This document shows positions 55,892-64,000 of a DNA stretch of 64,000 nt, piece by piece. Under the pieces are notes generated by a model. It was not told the origin of the DNA. It searched no databases and was given only the letters and a program-made list of their open reading frames with translations. Made by a program: the position numbers and the translations under genes. Position 1 is the stretch's first letter; every line of letters begins with the position of its first letter. Source of the stretch: JAIBJN01 sp963811635 (GTDB lineage: Bacteria; Actinomycetota; Thermoleophilia; Gaiellales; Gaiellaceae); contig CAWESB010000025.1 of assembly GCA_963811635.1 (NCBI GenBank), positions 3,793 to 67,792 of the forward strand, read 5' to 3'.

Positions 55892-56539
55892 TCAGCCCAA
55901 GCGTCGCCAAAGCGGATTGCTCCGAGCTGCGCGAATTCCCGCAGCCCAGCCCGGTGCCCGCCCATGGGGCGGAAGGGCGACGTCCTCGACCGGCAGGCCG
56001 GCGCGCGCAATCAGCCAGGAGATGACCGAGTTCGAGTTCCACATGTCGCCCGTTTGGAGCTCGTCTCGCCCCCACACGAGCGAAGGGACAGTGGGTACGA
56101 GCTCGAGCAGGCGGTGAGCGGTCTCCGGATCATCAGTCACGCGCACGGGGCTGGCGACCGCTTCGTCGACGTCTGGGATCGCTCCGCCCGACCAGCACCG
56201 AACCTCGTAGCGGAAAAGTCGAAGGACGCCTGCTAAGCGGCTGCCGACAGGGCCTTCGGCGACGACGCCGCGGCGCGCGTGCCACGCATCGGGCGACGGT
56301 GCAACTTCGATGACGAAGAAGCCGTCGCCGAGGCTCACCTCGAGACCGGCATGGTAGAGGTCGAGCGGCTGGCGGCGTTCGAATGCGGCGCTCAGCGCTT
56401 CGTACGCCTTTCCGTTGAAGCGCACGAGGCGACTGCCGCTCGGCGCCCCGGCTCCCAGCGGTAACCAATAGAGGTCAACGGCTGCCGGACTGAGCTCCAG
56501 CCAAAGACCGCGTCGAGCCGATGTCGTGGCGACGTTCAT
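55892..56539 (-). CDS. Hypothetical protein, 215 aa
   Basis: A soluble alpha/beta-looking protein without signal peptide or membrane segment. Identifiable stretches are LWLELSPAAVDLYWLPLGAG, ALSAAFERRQPLDLYHAGLE, VVAEGPVGSRLAGVLRLFRY and VWGRDELQTGDMWNSNSVIS. The last, Trp/Asn-rich, stretch looks conserved and could be catalytic. I do not recognise the family. It follows the SRPBCC-type membrane protein gene (40 bases) and is likely co-transcribed with it. Confidence 0.7.
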   Translation of the reverse strand: MNVATTSARRGLWLELSPAAVDLYWLPLGAGAPSGSRLVRFNGKAYEALSAAFERRQPLDLYHAGLEVSLGDGFFVIEVAPSPDAWHARRGVVAEGPVGSRLAGVLRLFRYEVRCWSGGAIPDVDEAVASPVRVTDDPETAHRLLELVPTVPSLVWGRDELQTGDMWNSNSVISWLIARAGLPVEDVALPPHGRAPGWAAGIRAARSNPLWRRLG

Positions 56540-56579
56540 TGAGTCGCGGGCAGGCTCGATGTCTCCCCGGCGATCCGCA

Positions 56580-57362
56580 TCATCGCTCTCGGATTGGGTG
56601 GGCGCCGACCTTCGATCCTCCGACCTCGCCCCCGGGCGACCTCGCGCCAGCGCTTCGCTCGGCTCGGCATTTGATCCCGCGAAGCATGCCCGAGACGTTG
56701 ACGAAATCAGCGGGACCCAGGACGAGCTCCGCGAACGGTCGTGCCCGGCCCGGCGTGTATGTCGCTCGCGCGCGGATCAACAGCCGCGTCCTGCCGCCTT
56801 GACACTCGCGGAGCACAAAAGCCCAGCTGAAGTCGATCGTTCGGATTGGCTTGATCACGTGCCGCGTCGAGTGGAGAACGAGCGCGCACGGCGCATCGAT
56901 TTGGGCAACCGTGAAATAGACGGACCAGTCGGCGCTGTCGGGCACGCGGTCGCCCACTTCGAGATGCTGAAGCTCGGGCCGCAGCTCTTCCGCGCTCCGC
57001 TCCCAGATTCCGAAGGTGAGACGATCGAGCACGTACGGCGTGTACCAGCCTGCGCGGTGAGTCGGAAAGCCCATCTGCACGATCCACGGCCAGACCGCTT
57101 CGACGGGCGCGTCGATAGTAATCGCGCGTGTCGACTCCCACATCGGATGCGTGACGAGCTCGTCCCCGGGCAGGACGGCATCCGTCTCCTCGTCCGTTGC
57201 TCCCGAACGCCTGCCGATGCGATGTACGAGGTAGGCGGCCACTGCCGCTGCCGCGCCCGCCACCGTCAGTTCGACCGCACTGGGTTGCGGTCGGCTCGGA
57301 CGGGACGCCAGCACGAGGAGGACGCGCCGCCCTCGGATTCGCTTGTTCATTATCAACTTCAC
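56580..57362 (-). CDS. Membrane-anchored SRPBCC-like protein
   Basis: 260 residues from GTG 57362, chosen for its GGAG Shine-Dalgarno; upstream and downstream ATGs are also in frame. Residues 5-45 hold one hydrophobic segment (VELTVAGAAAAVAAYLVHRI), then an SRPBCC/START-like domain: ITIDAPVEAVWPWIVQMGFP, RAGWYTPYVLDRLTFGIW, DFSWAFVLRECQGGRTRLLI and ARATYTPGR. This build is common in actinobacteria, binding an unknown hydrophobic ligand. Last gene partner is the 215-aa hypothetical protein. Confidence 0.8.
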   Translation of the reverse strand: MKLIMNKRIRGRRVLLVLASRPSRPQPSAVELTVAGAAAAVAAYLVHRIGRRSGATDEETDAVLPGDELVTHPMWESTRAITIDAPVEAVWPWIVQMGFPTHRAGWYTPYVLDRLTFGIWERSAEELRPELQHLEVGDRVPDSADWSVYFTVAQIDAPCALVLHSTRHVIKPIRTIDFSWAFVLRECQGGRTRLLIRARATYTPGRARPFAELVLGPADFVNVSGMLRGIKCRAERSAGARSPGGEVGGSKVGAHPIRER

Positions 57363-57461
57363 GTTGCTCTCCAGGTCAGCCTTCCAACTCTGGCAAGTGG
57401 CCCACATCAGTGCGAACGCAGATCGACCTTGCGGACAAACCCTGAACGACGACTGGCTCGG

Positions 57462-57818
57462 CTAGCCCTTCGGGACCAGCGGGCTCGGGTGGGTCGGCTG
57501 GTAGAGGCCGAGCTCTGATCCTCCGGGGAGGGCGATCGCCGTTACCAGCCCGAAGCTCTCCTCGCTGATCGGACGCGCGAGCTCGACGCCCTTGGCCTTC
57601 AGCTTCCGGGCCTCCTCGTGGACGTCGTCGCACATGAGGTAGAGCTCGAAGTGGGGCAGCTCATCCCCTGGGTGGGCGGCGATCTCGGCGGGAGGGAGCG
57701 CGAAGATCAGCCAACCGCTTCCGGCATCGACGTAGGGGAGGCCGAGCACGTCTCGGAAGAACGCGCGTGTCGCCTCGGCGTCGCTGTTGAACACGACTGC
57801 GTGGACTCCGGTGATCAT
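57462..57818 (-). CDS. VOC/glyoxalase-family protein
   Basis: 118 residues from ATG 57818 (a longer frame to 57935 has no coding character upstream). It begins ITGVHAVVFNSDAEATRAFF, with RDVLGLPYVDAG next, has HFELYLMCDDVHEEARKLKA in the middle and ends SELGLYQPTHPSP, a single VOC domain with the usual His/Glu ligand positions. Substrate unknown. An inverted repeat 55 bases upstream may control it. Confidence 0.85.
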   Translation of the reverse strand: MITGVHAVVFNSDAEATRAFFRDVLGLPYVDAGSGWLIFALPPAEIAAHPGDELPHFELYLMCDDVHEEARKLKAKGVELARPISEESFGLVTAIALPGGSELGLYQPTHPSPLVPKG

Positions 57819-57872
57819 GGCTGCAACGCTAGCCGGGCTCCGGGTGGAGCCGACTGAAAATCTTGCCGCTAA

Positions 57873-57891
57873 GGCGCAAGAATATTGCGCC
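57873..57891. promoter_or_regulatory. Inverted repeat upstream of the VOC gene
   Basis: GGCGCAA-GAATA-TTGCGCC is a perfect 7-bp inverted repeat with a 5-base spacer in a locally AT-rich stretch, 55 bases before the ATG at 57818. Immediately upstream is the partial copy TCTTGCCGC. It has the size and symmetry of an ArsR/MerR/TetR-type operator; the regulator is not identified. Confidence 0.45.
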
Positions 57892-57971
57892 ATATGGCCC
57901 GCCCGCCTCTCGACGAGATCGACCATGAGCTGCACGGCCGCCGATTGACCCCTCGGCGCCGGCCGTGACGC

Positions 57972-58832
57972 CTACTCGGCGGATGATCCCGCGACGAACA
58001 ACTCGTGCTCCCGCTCCAGACCCTTGAGGCGGTATCGCCCGCGCGACTCGAATGCCAGCCCCGCGGCGCCCTCGGCTAGGTCGCGTGTGGTGCCGGACAC
58101 GAGCACCTCGCCCGAGCCCGCCTCCGCCAGGATGCGAGCGGCGGCGTGGACGGCTACACCCCGGACACGCTCGCCGACCAGTGCCACCTCGCCGCTGTGA
58201 ATGCCGACGCGGATGGCGACGCGGATAGCCGCCAGGGCGCCAACGATCTCCAGTCCGCAGCGGATCGCGCGCTCGGCGCCGTCGAACACGATGAGAAACG
58301 AATCCCCTGCGGTCTCGACCTCCCGGCCGCCGAAGCGGACCAGTACGGTGCGGACGACGTCCTCGTGCATTGCCACGGTGTGATTCCAGGCCGCGTCACC
58401 TTCCTTTCGCGCGTGAACCGTGGAGTCGACGATGTCGGTGAACAAGATGGTGGCCATTACGCGTGCGCCCTCGCCCGGCGGCGTGTCGAATCCGGCGCCC
58501 CCGGCCCAGTCGACCATCACCAGCTCCTCGTCGCCCTCGACCCAGGTGACGTGGCCGGGTGGCAAGTCGAACACCTGGTTAGGCCCGATGACAACCTCCT
58601 CGCCCTCGTCGGTCCGGATGCCCATCCGTCCACTGAGGACCACACCGCGGTGATACAGCTCGCACGAGGCACCGCCGACCAACGGCTGGGCGTGTGCCTC
58701 CCAGCTCCAGCCCGGCTGCAGGACATGGCGGGTGACCACCGTTCCGGCCAGGCGCACCTGGGAACTTGCACCCAGGGGATTCGTCAGCACCGCCTCGGGC
58801 TCGCTGAGGTCGCGGACCTCGACCGGGCTCAC
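57972..58832 (-). CDS. Class III nucleotide cyclase with N-terminal cupin domain
   Basis: 286 residues from GTG 58832, with a GGGGAGGA Shine-Dalgarno. Residues 20-115 form a cupin (LQPGWSWEAHAQPLVGGASC, LYHRGVVLSGRM, FDLPPGHVTWVEGDEELVMV). Residues 125-286 form a class III cyclase: TILFTDIVDSTVHARKEGD (first metal Asp), VETAGDSFLIVFD (second), RVGIHSGEVAL and RGVAVHAAARILAEA. The cupin probably senses a ligand and controls cyclase activity. The Asn of the VNxAAR motif is replaced (VAVHAAAR), so activity is uncertain. Confidence 0.87.
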   Translation of the reverse strand: MSPVEVRDLSEPEAVLTNPLGASSQVRLAGTVVTRHVLQPGWSWEAHAQPLVGGASCELYHRGVVLSGRMGIRTDEGEEVVIGPNQVFDLPPGHVTWVEGDEELVMVDWAGGAGFDTPPGEGARVMATILFTDIVDSTVHARKEGDAAWNHTVAMHEDVVRTVLVRFGGREVETAGDSFLIVFDGAERAIRCGLEIVGALAAIRVAIRVGIHSGEVALVGERVRGVAVHAAARILAEAGSGEVLVSGTTRDLAEGAAGLAFESRGRYRLKGLEREHELFVAGSSAE

Positions 58833-58999
58833 GGTGATCCTCCCCGCCGGGACTCCGAGCCCCCGTGCATCACATCGAGACGGTAGCGCTTCGGACGCTC
58901 GGGAGTAGATGTAGCGTGCGGCAGACCTCTGGGCCGTCGCAATTTCGCGAGTGCGCCGAGAACCCGGTTTCCCTCTTCCGCCCAGCGGGCAGGAATTCG

Positions 59000-59698
59000 T
59001 TGCTGAGGCCGGAGCGATTGACAAATCTGCCCGCTGGAACCGTCACTTTCCTGTTTAGCGACATTGAGGGGTCGACGGGCCTTCTCAAGCGCCTCGGCGA
59101 GCGATATGCGGAGTTGATCGCGGACCACCGCCGCATCATCCGGGACACCTTCGGCGAGCACGGGGGCACTGAGATCGACGGACAGGGGGACTCGTTCTTC
59201 TTCGCGTTCGCCAGCGCCCGCGAAGCCGTCGCGGCAGCCGCGGCAGCACAGCGCGCGCATGCGGCTCACGAATGGCCCGGCGGAGAGAATGTTCGCGTCC
59301 GCATGGGTTTGCACACCGGCGAACCGGCTGTGGGGGCGGAAGGCTATCTCGGCGTCGACGTGGTTCGGGCCGCGCGCCTCGGTGCCGCCGGTCGCGGTGG
59401 GCACGTGCTGCTCTCGGAGACGACGCGTGCGCTTCTCGGATCGAGCCTTCCCGAGGGCGTCTCCGTCCATCCACTGGGTGAGAGGCGACTGAAGGACATC
59501 GAGGAGCCGGAGCGCATTTACCAACTCGCGATCGAAGGCGTCGAGCAGCCCGAGGCAGAGCCCGCTTCAGCGGCTGGGTCAGCAGATGACTGGGAGCGGC
59601 GCCACAGGGAGCTAGTCGAGCGGATGACTGCGAGAATCAACGAGCGGGTCTATCAAACGCTCGAGCGCTCTCTGGGAGGCTTTGACCAGCCGCGTTGA
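59000..59698 (+). CDS. Class III adenylate/guanylate cyclase-domain protein
   Basis: 232 residues from TTG 59000, chosen because AGGA lies 5 bases upstream; the open frame reaches back to ATG 58865, but that part looks non-coding and overlaps the divergent promoter. The cyclase domain has GTVTFLFSDIEGSTGLLKRL (first metal Asp), DGQGDSFFFAFASAREAVAA (second), RMGLHTGEPAVGAEGYLGVD and RAARLGAAGRGG. The C-terminal 50 residues are charged and helical. It is divergent from the cupin-cyclase and may be co-regulated with it. Confidence 0.85.
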   Translation: MLRPERLTNLPAGTVTFLFSDIEGSTGLLKRLGERYAELIADHRRIIRDTFGEHGGTEIDGQGDSFFFAFASAREAVAAAAAAQRAHAAHEWPGGENVRVRMGLHTGEPAVGAEGYLGVDVVRAARLGAAGRGGHVLLSETTRALLGSSLPEGVSVHPLGERRLKDIEEPERIYQLAIEGVEQPEAEPASAAGSADDWERRHRELVERMTARINERVYQTLERSLGGFDQPR

Positions 59699-59757
59699 CG
59701 AACCCAGGTCTCAGCTAGCCTCGCGTTAGTCGCGGAACTCGGCAAAGGAGGCTTCCC

Positions 59758-60156
59758 GTGAGTATCACGATCAAGCTTGTCAGCATTCCGGTTGACGACC
59801 AGGCGAAGGCGCTCGAGTTCTACACAGAGAAGTTCGGCTTCGAGAAGCGCGCTGACGTGAGCCAAGGCGACTACCGGTGGCTCACGGTGACTGCTCCGGC
59901 GGGAAGCCCGGACGTCGAACTCGTGCTCGAACCGAACGCGAACCCGGCGTCGAAGAGCTACCAGGAATCGTTGCGCGAGCAGGGCATTCCGATCACGTCG
60001 TTCTTTTCGAACGACCTCGACGCGGACTATGAGAGGCTTGTCGGTCTCGGCGTGACGTTCACGAAGGAGCTCAACGACATGCCCTGGGGCAAGTTCGCAA
60101 TTCTCGACGACACCTGCGGCAACCTCGTCCAGCTGCAGCAGGTGAACTTCAACTAA
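59758..60156 (+). CDS. VOC/glyoxalase-family protein
   Basis: 132 residues from a GTG behind a strong AAAGGAGG Shine-Dalgarno. It has IKLVSIPVDDQAKALEFYTE at the start, PDVELVLEPNAN in the middle and KFAILDDTCGNLVQLQQVNF at the end, typical of a VOC protein with Glu/His metal positions. Substrate unknown. Codon use and GC are slightly lower than in core genes, as for several neighbours in this cluster of small binding proteins. Confidence 0.9.
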   Translation: MSITIKLVSIPVDDQAKALEFYTEKFGFEKRADVSQGDYRWLTVTAPAGSPDVELVLEPNANPASKSYQESLREQGIPITSFFSNDLDADYERLVGLGVTFTKELNDMPWGKFAILDDTCGNLVQLQQVNFN

Positions 60157-60188
60157 TTCGCGCAGTCAGCGGTGAAGAGCAGCACCGG

Positions 60189-60629
60189 CTAGCCCGTACC
60201 GCCGAACAGCTCGGCCGCGCGGCGCACGACCTCGTCATGCGGGACATCCTCGAGGTGCTGGGCCAGACCCCACCTGTGTCCGAACGGATCAATGATCTGC
60301 CCGTGGCGCTCGCCCCAAAACCCGTCCTGCAGGGGTGAGTGCACCTGAGCCCCTTCGGCCAGCGCCCGCTCCCACAGCTCGTCGACCCGGTCGGTCGTGA
60401 TCGTGAGCGCCCCGTATGTTCCGCCGACCGTGAGCGGAGAGACAGCACCAAACTCGGGGAACTCATCGGCGATCAGCACGGGCGAATCGCCGAAACGGAG
60501 CTCGATCTGCATGAACCGGCCATCCGGGACGGGAATGCGGTTGCCGATCTCGGCGCCGAGCGCGCGTTCGTACCACTCGGCTGCGCGCCCGGCGTCGCGG
60601 ACGACGATGTGCGGGGTCACCTCTGTCAC
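60189..60629 (-). CDS. VOC-family protein, PhnB-like
   Basis: 146 residues: TPHIVVRDAGRAAEWYERAL, GDSPVLIADEFPEFGA, GALTITTDRVDELWERALAE and GERHGQIIDPFGHRWGLAQH. This is the PhnB/KhdC-like subgroup, close to glyoxalase/bleomycin-resistance proteins. Function is not known. The neighbouring SRPBCC gene lies 60 bases upstream on the same strand and may belong to the same transcript. Confidence 0.88.
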   Translation of the reverse strand: MTEVTPHIVVRDAGRAAEWYERALGAEIGNRIPVPDGRFMQIELRFGDSPVLIADEFPEFGAVSPLTVGGTYGALTITTDRVDELWERALAEGAQVHSPLQDGFWGERHGQIIDPFGHRWGLAQHLEDVPHDEVVRRAAELFGGTG

Positions 60630-60689
60630 GTCAACCTCCTCGTGTAGGTGAGAACGGACCCGGTGGCTGGCGCCCCCTCCAGTGCGGTG

Positions 60690-61116
60690 TCAGCGCTCCG
60701 CGACCTGCTTCAGGCCGGCGAGCATCTTCTCCCAGTTGGACCTTCGAGTGCTCCGCCGCCTCCTTGCTCGAGTTGTTGTCTTGGCTCAACGCGACGCGGG
60801 TCGTGCTATCGCGCTGCTCGAGCTCGTAGACGAGCGTGTGGTAGTTGGCGGGGACATCCTCCTGGCCGCTCAAGGGGCTGAAGTGCGTCACCTCTAGGCG
60901 ATGCTCAGGCTCGACCTTGACGACCTCGCCCTTGTCTTCGTAGGCCTTGCCTTCATAGGTGCCTCTCCAGACGATTGGGCTTCCCGGCTTCCAGTCTGTC
61001 TCGACCCGGGAGCCGAACATGTACTGCTCGATCTCGTCCGGGTCGGTAAGTGCTCGCCATACGCGTGCGGCCGGGGCTTCGATCTCCGTCTCGGCCTTGG
61101 CGACGTAGCCGGTCAT
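60690..61116 (-). CDS. SRPBCC/AHSA1-family protein (frame-shifted)
   Basis: After dropping one base at about 60741 the product is 141 aa and ends NWEKMLAGLKQVAER, a very typical AHSA1 C-terminus. The start ATG 61116 gives YVAKAETEIEAPAARVWRAL, then TDPDEIEQYMFGSRVETDW, then WKPGSPIVWRGTYEG. AHSA1-like SRPBCC proteins bind hydrophobic ligands and are common in stress or toxin-binding operons. The shift, between EHSK and SNWEK, is likely a sequence insertion. Confidence 0.85.
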
Positions 61117-61218
61117 GTTTTGCCTCCTCTCGACGATTTCTCTACCTGCATACCCATGCCCGCCTGGGGCTCAACCAGCGGGGCGAGATGCTCATCGACC
61201 GGGCGGGGATTGGGGTGC

Positions 61219-61506
61219 CTAGAACTCGATCGCCTCCGTGTAGTAGTCGACCTCGTCGGGTTCGATCCCGATAGGGTCGACGTCAGGGCGTCCCGCTAGG
61301 GCATCACCAACCTTCTTCAGCGCTTCCGCGCTTTCGTAAACCGTGAACGAGACCGCTTTACCCGTCTCCGGGTTGCGTAGGTGGAAACCGGCGATGTACC
61401 CGGGAGTGCTCTTGATGATGCTGCGGAACTGCTCCACGGCTGCCGGATCGAGCTTGTCGGGATCAAACTGATGGAAAGTGGCGACGCGGGCGATCACCTT
61501 ATTCAC
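61219..61506 (-). CDS. Dimeric alpha/beta-barrel (ABM-like) protein
   Basis: 95 residues: KVIARVATFHQFDPDKLDPA, VEQFRSIIKSTPGYIAGFHL, RNPETGKAVSFTVYESAEAL, ending PDEVDYYTEAIEF. The beta-alpha-beta-beta pattern matches the antibiotic biosynthesis monooxygenase (ABM) fold. It may degrade or bind a small aromatic compound; no cofactor site is visible. It has a GGAGGTG Shine-Dalgarno (CACCTCC on the plus strand). Confidence 0.8.
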   Translation of the reverse strand: MNKVIARVATFHQFDPDKLDPAAVEQFRSIIKSTPGYIAGFHLRNPETGKAVSFTVYESAEALKKVGDALAGRPDVDPIGIEPDEVDYYTEAIEF

Positions 61507-61694
61507 CTCCTAGTTCGTCGAATCTCCAGAGGCGGAAGGTACGCGGTGAACCCCCTCGGTCTGAGCCGAGAACCCGGGTGGGGGCTCTCCTGGGGAGAGA
61601 AAGCCTCCGCGCGAGCGTGGAAGGGGACTCGTCGCCACCTGGGGTGCTTCTCGGACCTTCTGCAATCCGGCAACGTAGGTTGGGGAGAGGTCGA

Positions 61695-62832
61695 GTGCGG
61701 ACTGAAGAGGACATTCAATCGCAGGGGGCGCGGACGCCTGGGGACGCCCCTGCCCTTTGGCCGCTTGACCACCTGCTCAGGCTCGCCAAGGGCCGGCGCC
61801 TGAGGTGGTACGCGGGAGCCGGTGTGGTCACGCTGCTGGTTCTCTGCGGGGTGGGGCTGCCGTTGGCGCTGATGTTCGGGCCGGGCGACTCGACCCCTCA
61901 CTCGGTTACGCGGCCTGCGCCGCTGCCTCTGCGGGCCGTTCTCGGGGCGACCATCCGCATTCCATCGGGAGCGGTCGATGTCGCGGCTGGAAAGGATGCG
62001 ATTTGGGTTTCGGGGTTTGGAACGATGACCCGGATCGAGCCCAGTACCAACCACGTTGTCGCCACGGTGAAGACTCCGGGCACGGAGGACTACAGCCGCG
62101 TTGCGGTCGGTCTGGGAGCGGTGTGGGTTACCTCCGACGGGGGGAGGCTCTATCGGATCGACCCGAACAGCAATCGCGTGGTCGCGACGATCCTGGTCGG
62201 GGGCTCCATCCAGGGTGTCGAGACTGGTGGTGGCTACGTCTGGGTAACGAGAGCCACGGAAGGAGTCGGGGAGCTGATCCGAGTCGATCCGGCCACGAAC
62301 CGAGTGGCCGGTGCGGCGATCGACGCCGGTCCAGGCCCGATCGCCGCTCTGTACGGGTTCGGCGCTTTGTGGGTCACCAACAGTTCGCCGTCCTCGGTCG
62401 TCCGGGTCGATCCGTCGACGGGCACGGTGAGCACCATGGGCTTCACCGGGCGCGTCGCCGCTGGCTACTGGCTCGCTCTGGGCGACCTCGGATGACTCAG
62501 TCGTTCGGGCTGATCCGAAGACCGGGCGACCGACCGCGACGATCCGGGTTCCGCGCGCTTCGGCGGTGGCAGTGGGACAGGGACGAGTTTGGGTGCTGGC
62601 CTCGCCGAAATCGAGCTCACCGACGCTCTTCTACCCGGTGAAGAACACGGCGGCGCTCTGGGAGATCGATCCCATGAACAACCGCATCGTCGGAAGGCCC
62701 CTCCGCTTAGGTGCGCTGCAACCCCTCGCCCTCGCTGTCGGCGGCGGGGCTGTGTGGGTGGCGGACTACGACAGCGGGTCGGTCACCCGGTTCGACCTTG
62801 TGCGCTGCGCGCGATCCTCGTGCGATTCCTGA
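61695..62832 (+). CDS. Membrane-anchored beta-propeller protein (Vgb/YncE-like), frame-shifted
   Basis: 378 residues when one base is dropped near 62457. The start is GTG 61695 behind GGGGAGAGG. Residues 1-40 are cytoplasmic; residues 41-62 (WYAGAGVVTLLVLCGVGLPL) form one membrane span. The rest consists of repeats such as AIWVSGFGTMTRIEPSTNHV, AVWVTSDGGRLYRIDPNSNR and LWATSDDSVVRADPKTG, a seven-bladed propeller in the Vgb/YncE style. It lies outside the membrane and probably binds ligand or partner. The tail after the shift (AVWVADYDSGSVTRFDLV) completes the last blade. Confidence 0.82.
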
Positions 62833-62883
62833 GAGCCTGTCCATAGGTCTTCACTAGGAGAGCGCGCCCGCGCGGAGATGGGT

Positions 62884-63917
62884 TCAGAACTCGATTAGGA
62901 CCTTGAGGACTTCGCGCTCGTTCATCGCCCGGTAGCCGTCCGGCACCTCGTCGAGCGAACCCATGCGGTCGAAGACGCGGCCCGGCTCGATCCGTCCTTC
63001 AAGCACGTCGGGCAGCAACTGCTCGATGTAGGCGCGTACCGGTGCGGGCCCGCCGCCAATGCTCGCGTTCTTCCAGAATGCGACGCCGGTCGCGGTGACG
63101 TCGTGCTCGGGTATCCCGACCCGGCCGATGGCCCCTCCGGGGCGTGCGATCTCGATCGCGGTCCCGACTGCTTGTTCGAGGCCGACGCACTCGAGCACTG
63201 AGTGCGCACCAAGTCCGCCCGTCAGCTCGCGGACGCGCTCAATGGCCTCGTCACCGCGCTCGCGGACGACATCGGTGGCTCCGAAGTCTTGCCCGAGCGC
63301 AATCCGATGCGGATTGTTGCCAAGGAGGATGATCTGGTCGGCCCCAAGGCGCTTGGAGGCGATCACACCGCACAGGCCTACCGCGCCGTCGCCGACGACT
63401 GCGGCGTTCTTTCCCGGACCGACCTTCGCCGCGACCGCGGCGTGATGGCCGGTTCCCATCACATCCGACAGCGTGAGGAGCGAGGGCATGAGCGCGTCGT
63501 CTTTGTCGACCGGAAGGACGACCAGCGTGCCGTCGGCCTGAGGCACGCGCACCGCCTCGCCCTGACCGCCGTCCACGTCGTCCCAGCCATACCTGCCGCC
63601 GTGCAGGCATTCGCTGTGCAGGCCCTCCTGGCAAAAGACGCAGCTGCCGTCGCGACCAGAGAAACGGCGAAACGACAAGGTCACCAACCTTGAGTCGTGC
63701 GGACGGCCTCGCCGATGTCCTCGACCACGCCGACAAACTCATGTCCCATCCGCCTGCCGGTCTCGGTCGGCTCCATGGACTTATACGGCCACAGGTCACT
63801 GCCGCAGATGCCGGCTCGGGTGACGCGGACAAGTGCGTCGGTCTGCTCGATGAGCTGGGCGTCGGGGACGTCTTCGACGCGGACGTCGCCGGCGCCGTAC
63901 ATGAGAGTCGCGCGCAT
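62884..63917 (-). CDS. Zinc-dependent alcohol dehydrogenase (two frame shifts)
   Basis: 343 residues when two bases are dropped (near 63701 and 63660). The start ATG 63917 has an ideal GGAGGTAA Shine-Dalgarno. Catalytic zinc ligands are seen in ICGSDLWPY and GRRMGHEFVGVVEDIGEAV. The structural zinc cluster is partly present in GSCVFCQEGLHSECLHGG. The NAD-binding domain is AAVVGDGAVGLCGVIASKRL. The middle frame encodes LKVGDLVVSPFLWS, the normal hinge. It oxidises alcohols or reduces aldehydes with NAD(P); the substrate is unknown. Confidence 0.83.
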
Positions 63918-64000
63918 CGCGGTTACCTCCAGTGCTCGGTGGGGCCGACCCACCACCTGCGGTCGCTCGTACGCAGGACTGAAGCTGGCACACTCCGAGC
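63918..64000. other. Upstream region of the alcohol dehydrogenase
   Basis: Only the Shine-Dalgarno of the dehydrogenase (GGAGGTAA) can be recognised in these 83 bases; no promoter element or other gene is evident before the window ends. Confidence 0.4.

Overview
The window is high-GC DNA (roughly 70 percent by eye) with dense, often overlapping genes, many GTG starts and a strong GC bias at codon position 3. Gene content points to a high-GC actinobacterial lineage, most likely of the Thermoleophilia type (Gaiellales/Solirubrobacterales-like); this is inferred from gene style, not from a marker tree. Aerobic functions are present (a CtaG-like oxidase assembly protein, an intradiol dioxygenase-like protein) beside a selenocysteine-dependent glycine-reductase-type operon usually associated with anaerobic amino acid fermenters.

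Layout. 1-6.4 kb: end of korA and korB (2-oxoacid:ferredoxin oxidoreductase), an L,D-transpeptidase, an XRE-cupin regulator with a palindromic operator, and a minus-strand cluster of GCS2 ligase, peroxiredoxin and membrane protein. 6.4-12.2 kb: small housekeeping and stress genes (DUF192 lipoprotein, RidA, serine hydrolase, metalloprotease, NUDIX, EamA, a 46-aa ORF, thioredoxin). 12.2-22.5 kb: ileS, a candidate structured RNA with terminator, a giant GAF-rich histidine kinase with its response regulator, a CAP protein, two EamA exporters and tRNA-Pro. 22.5-30.7 kb: accessory exported proteins (RTX-like, M14 peptidase, CHAP lysin) and a cyclase-receiver fusion. 30.6-32.4 kb: ABC-2 transporter operon. 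32.5-37.0 kb: grdE-grdB(Sec)-grdC-trx-grdA(Sec). 37.1-38.2 kb: CtaG and a membrane protein. 38.4-41.2 kb: a 2.7-kb island inserted in tRNA-Gly. 41.3-49.5 kb: RTX protein, oxidoreductase, large M14 peptidase, dioxygenase, AI-2E family permease, TetR and cupin genes. 49.5-55.8 kb: two NarL-type histidine kinases and two response regulators around a DctP-type solute-binding fusion. 55.9-64 kb: SRPBCC, VOC, cyclase, beta-propeller and alcohol dehydrogenase genes.

The most notable system is the glycine-reductase-like operon. Two in-frame UGA codons split grdB and grdA at exactly the positions where this family carries selenocysteine (residues 344 and 43), and each is followed by a hairpin fitting a bacterial SECIS. 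grdD, thioredoxin reductase and Sec-insertion genes are not in the window. The GrdE-like subunit has no cysteine in the middle of the chain, where characterised homologues are processed to a pyruvoyl group.

A second system is a pair of neighbouring histidine kinases with complementary defects. One keeps the ATP-binding motifs but has Arg in place of the phospho-acceptor His; the other keeps the His but has lost the N and G boxes. They may work only as a pair.

Caution on data quality: nine genes need frame corrections, and all eleven corrections have the same sign (one extra base each). This looks like residual insertion errors of a long-read assembly rather than gene decay. These genes are annotated as single CDSs spanning the shift.
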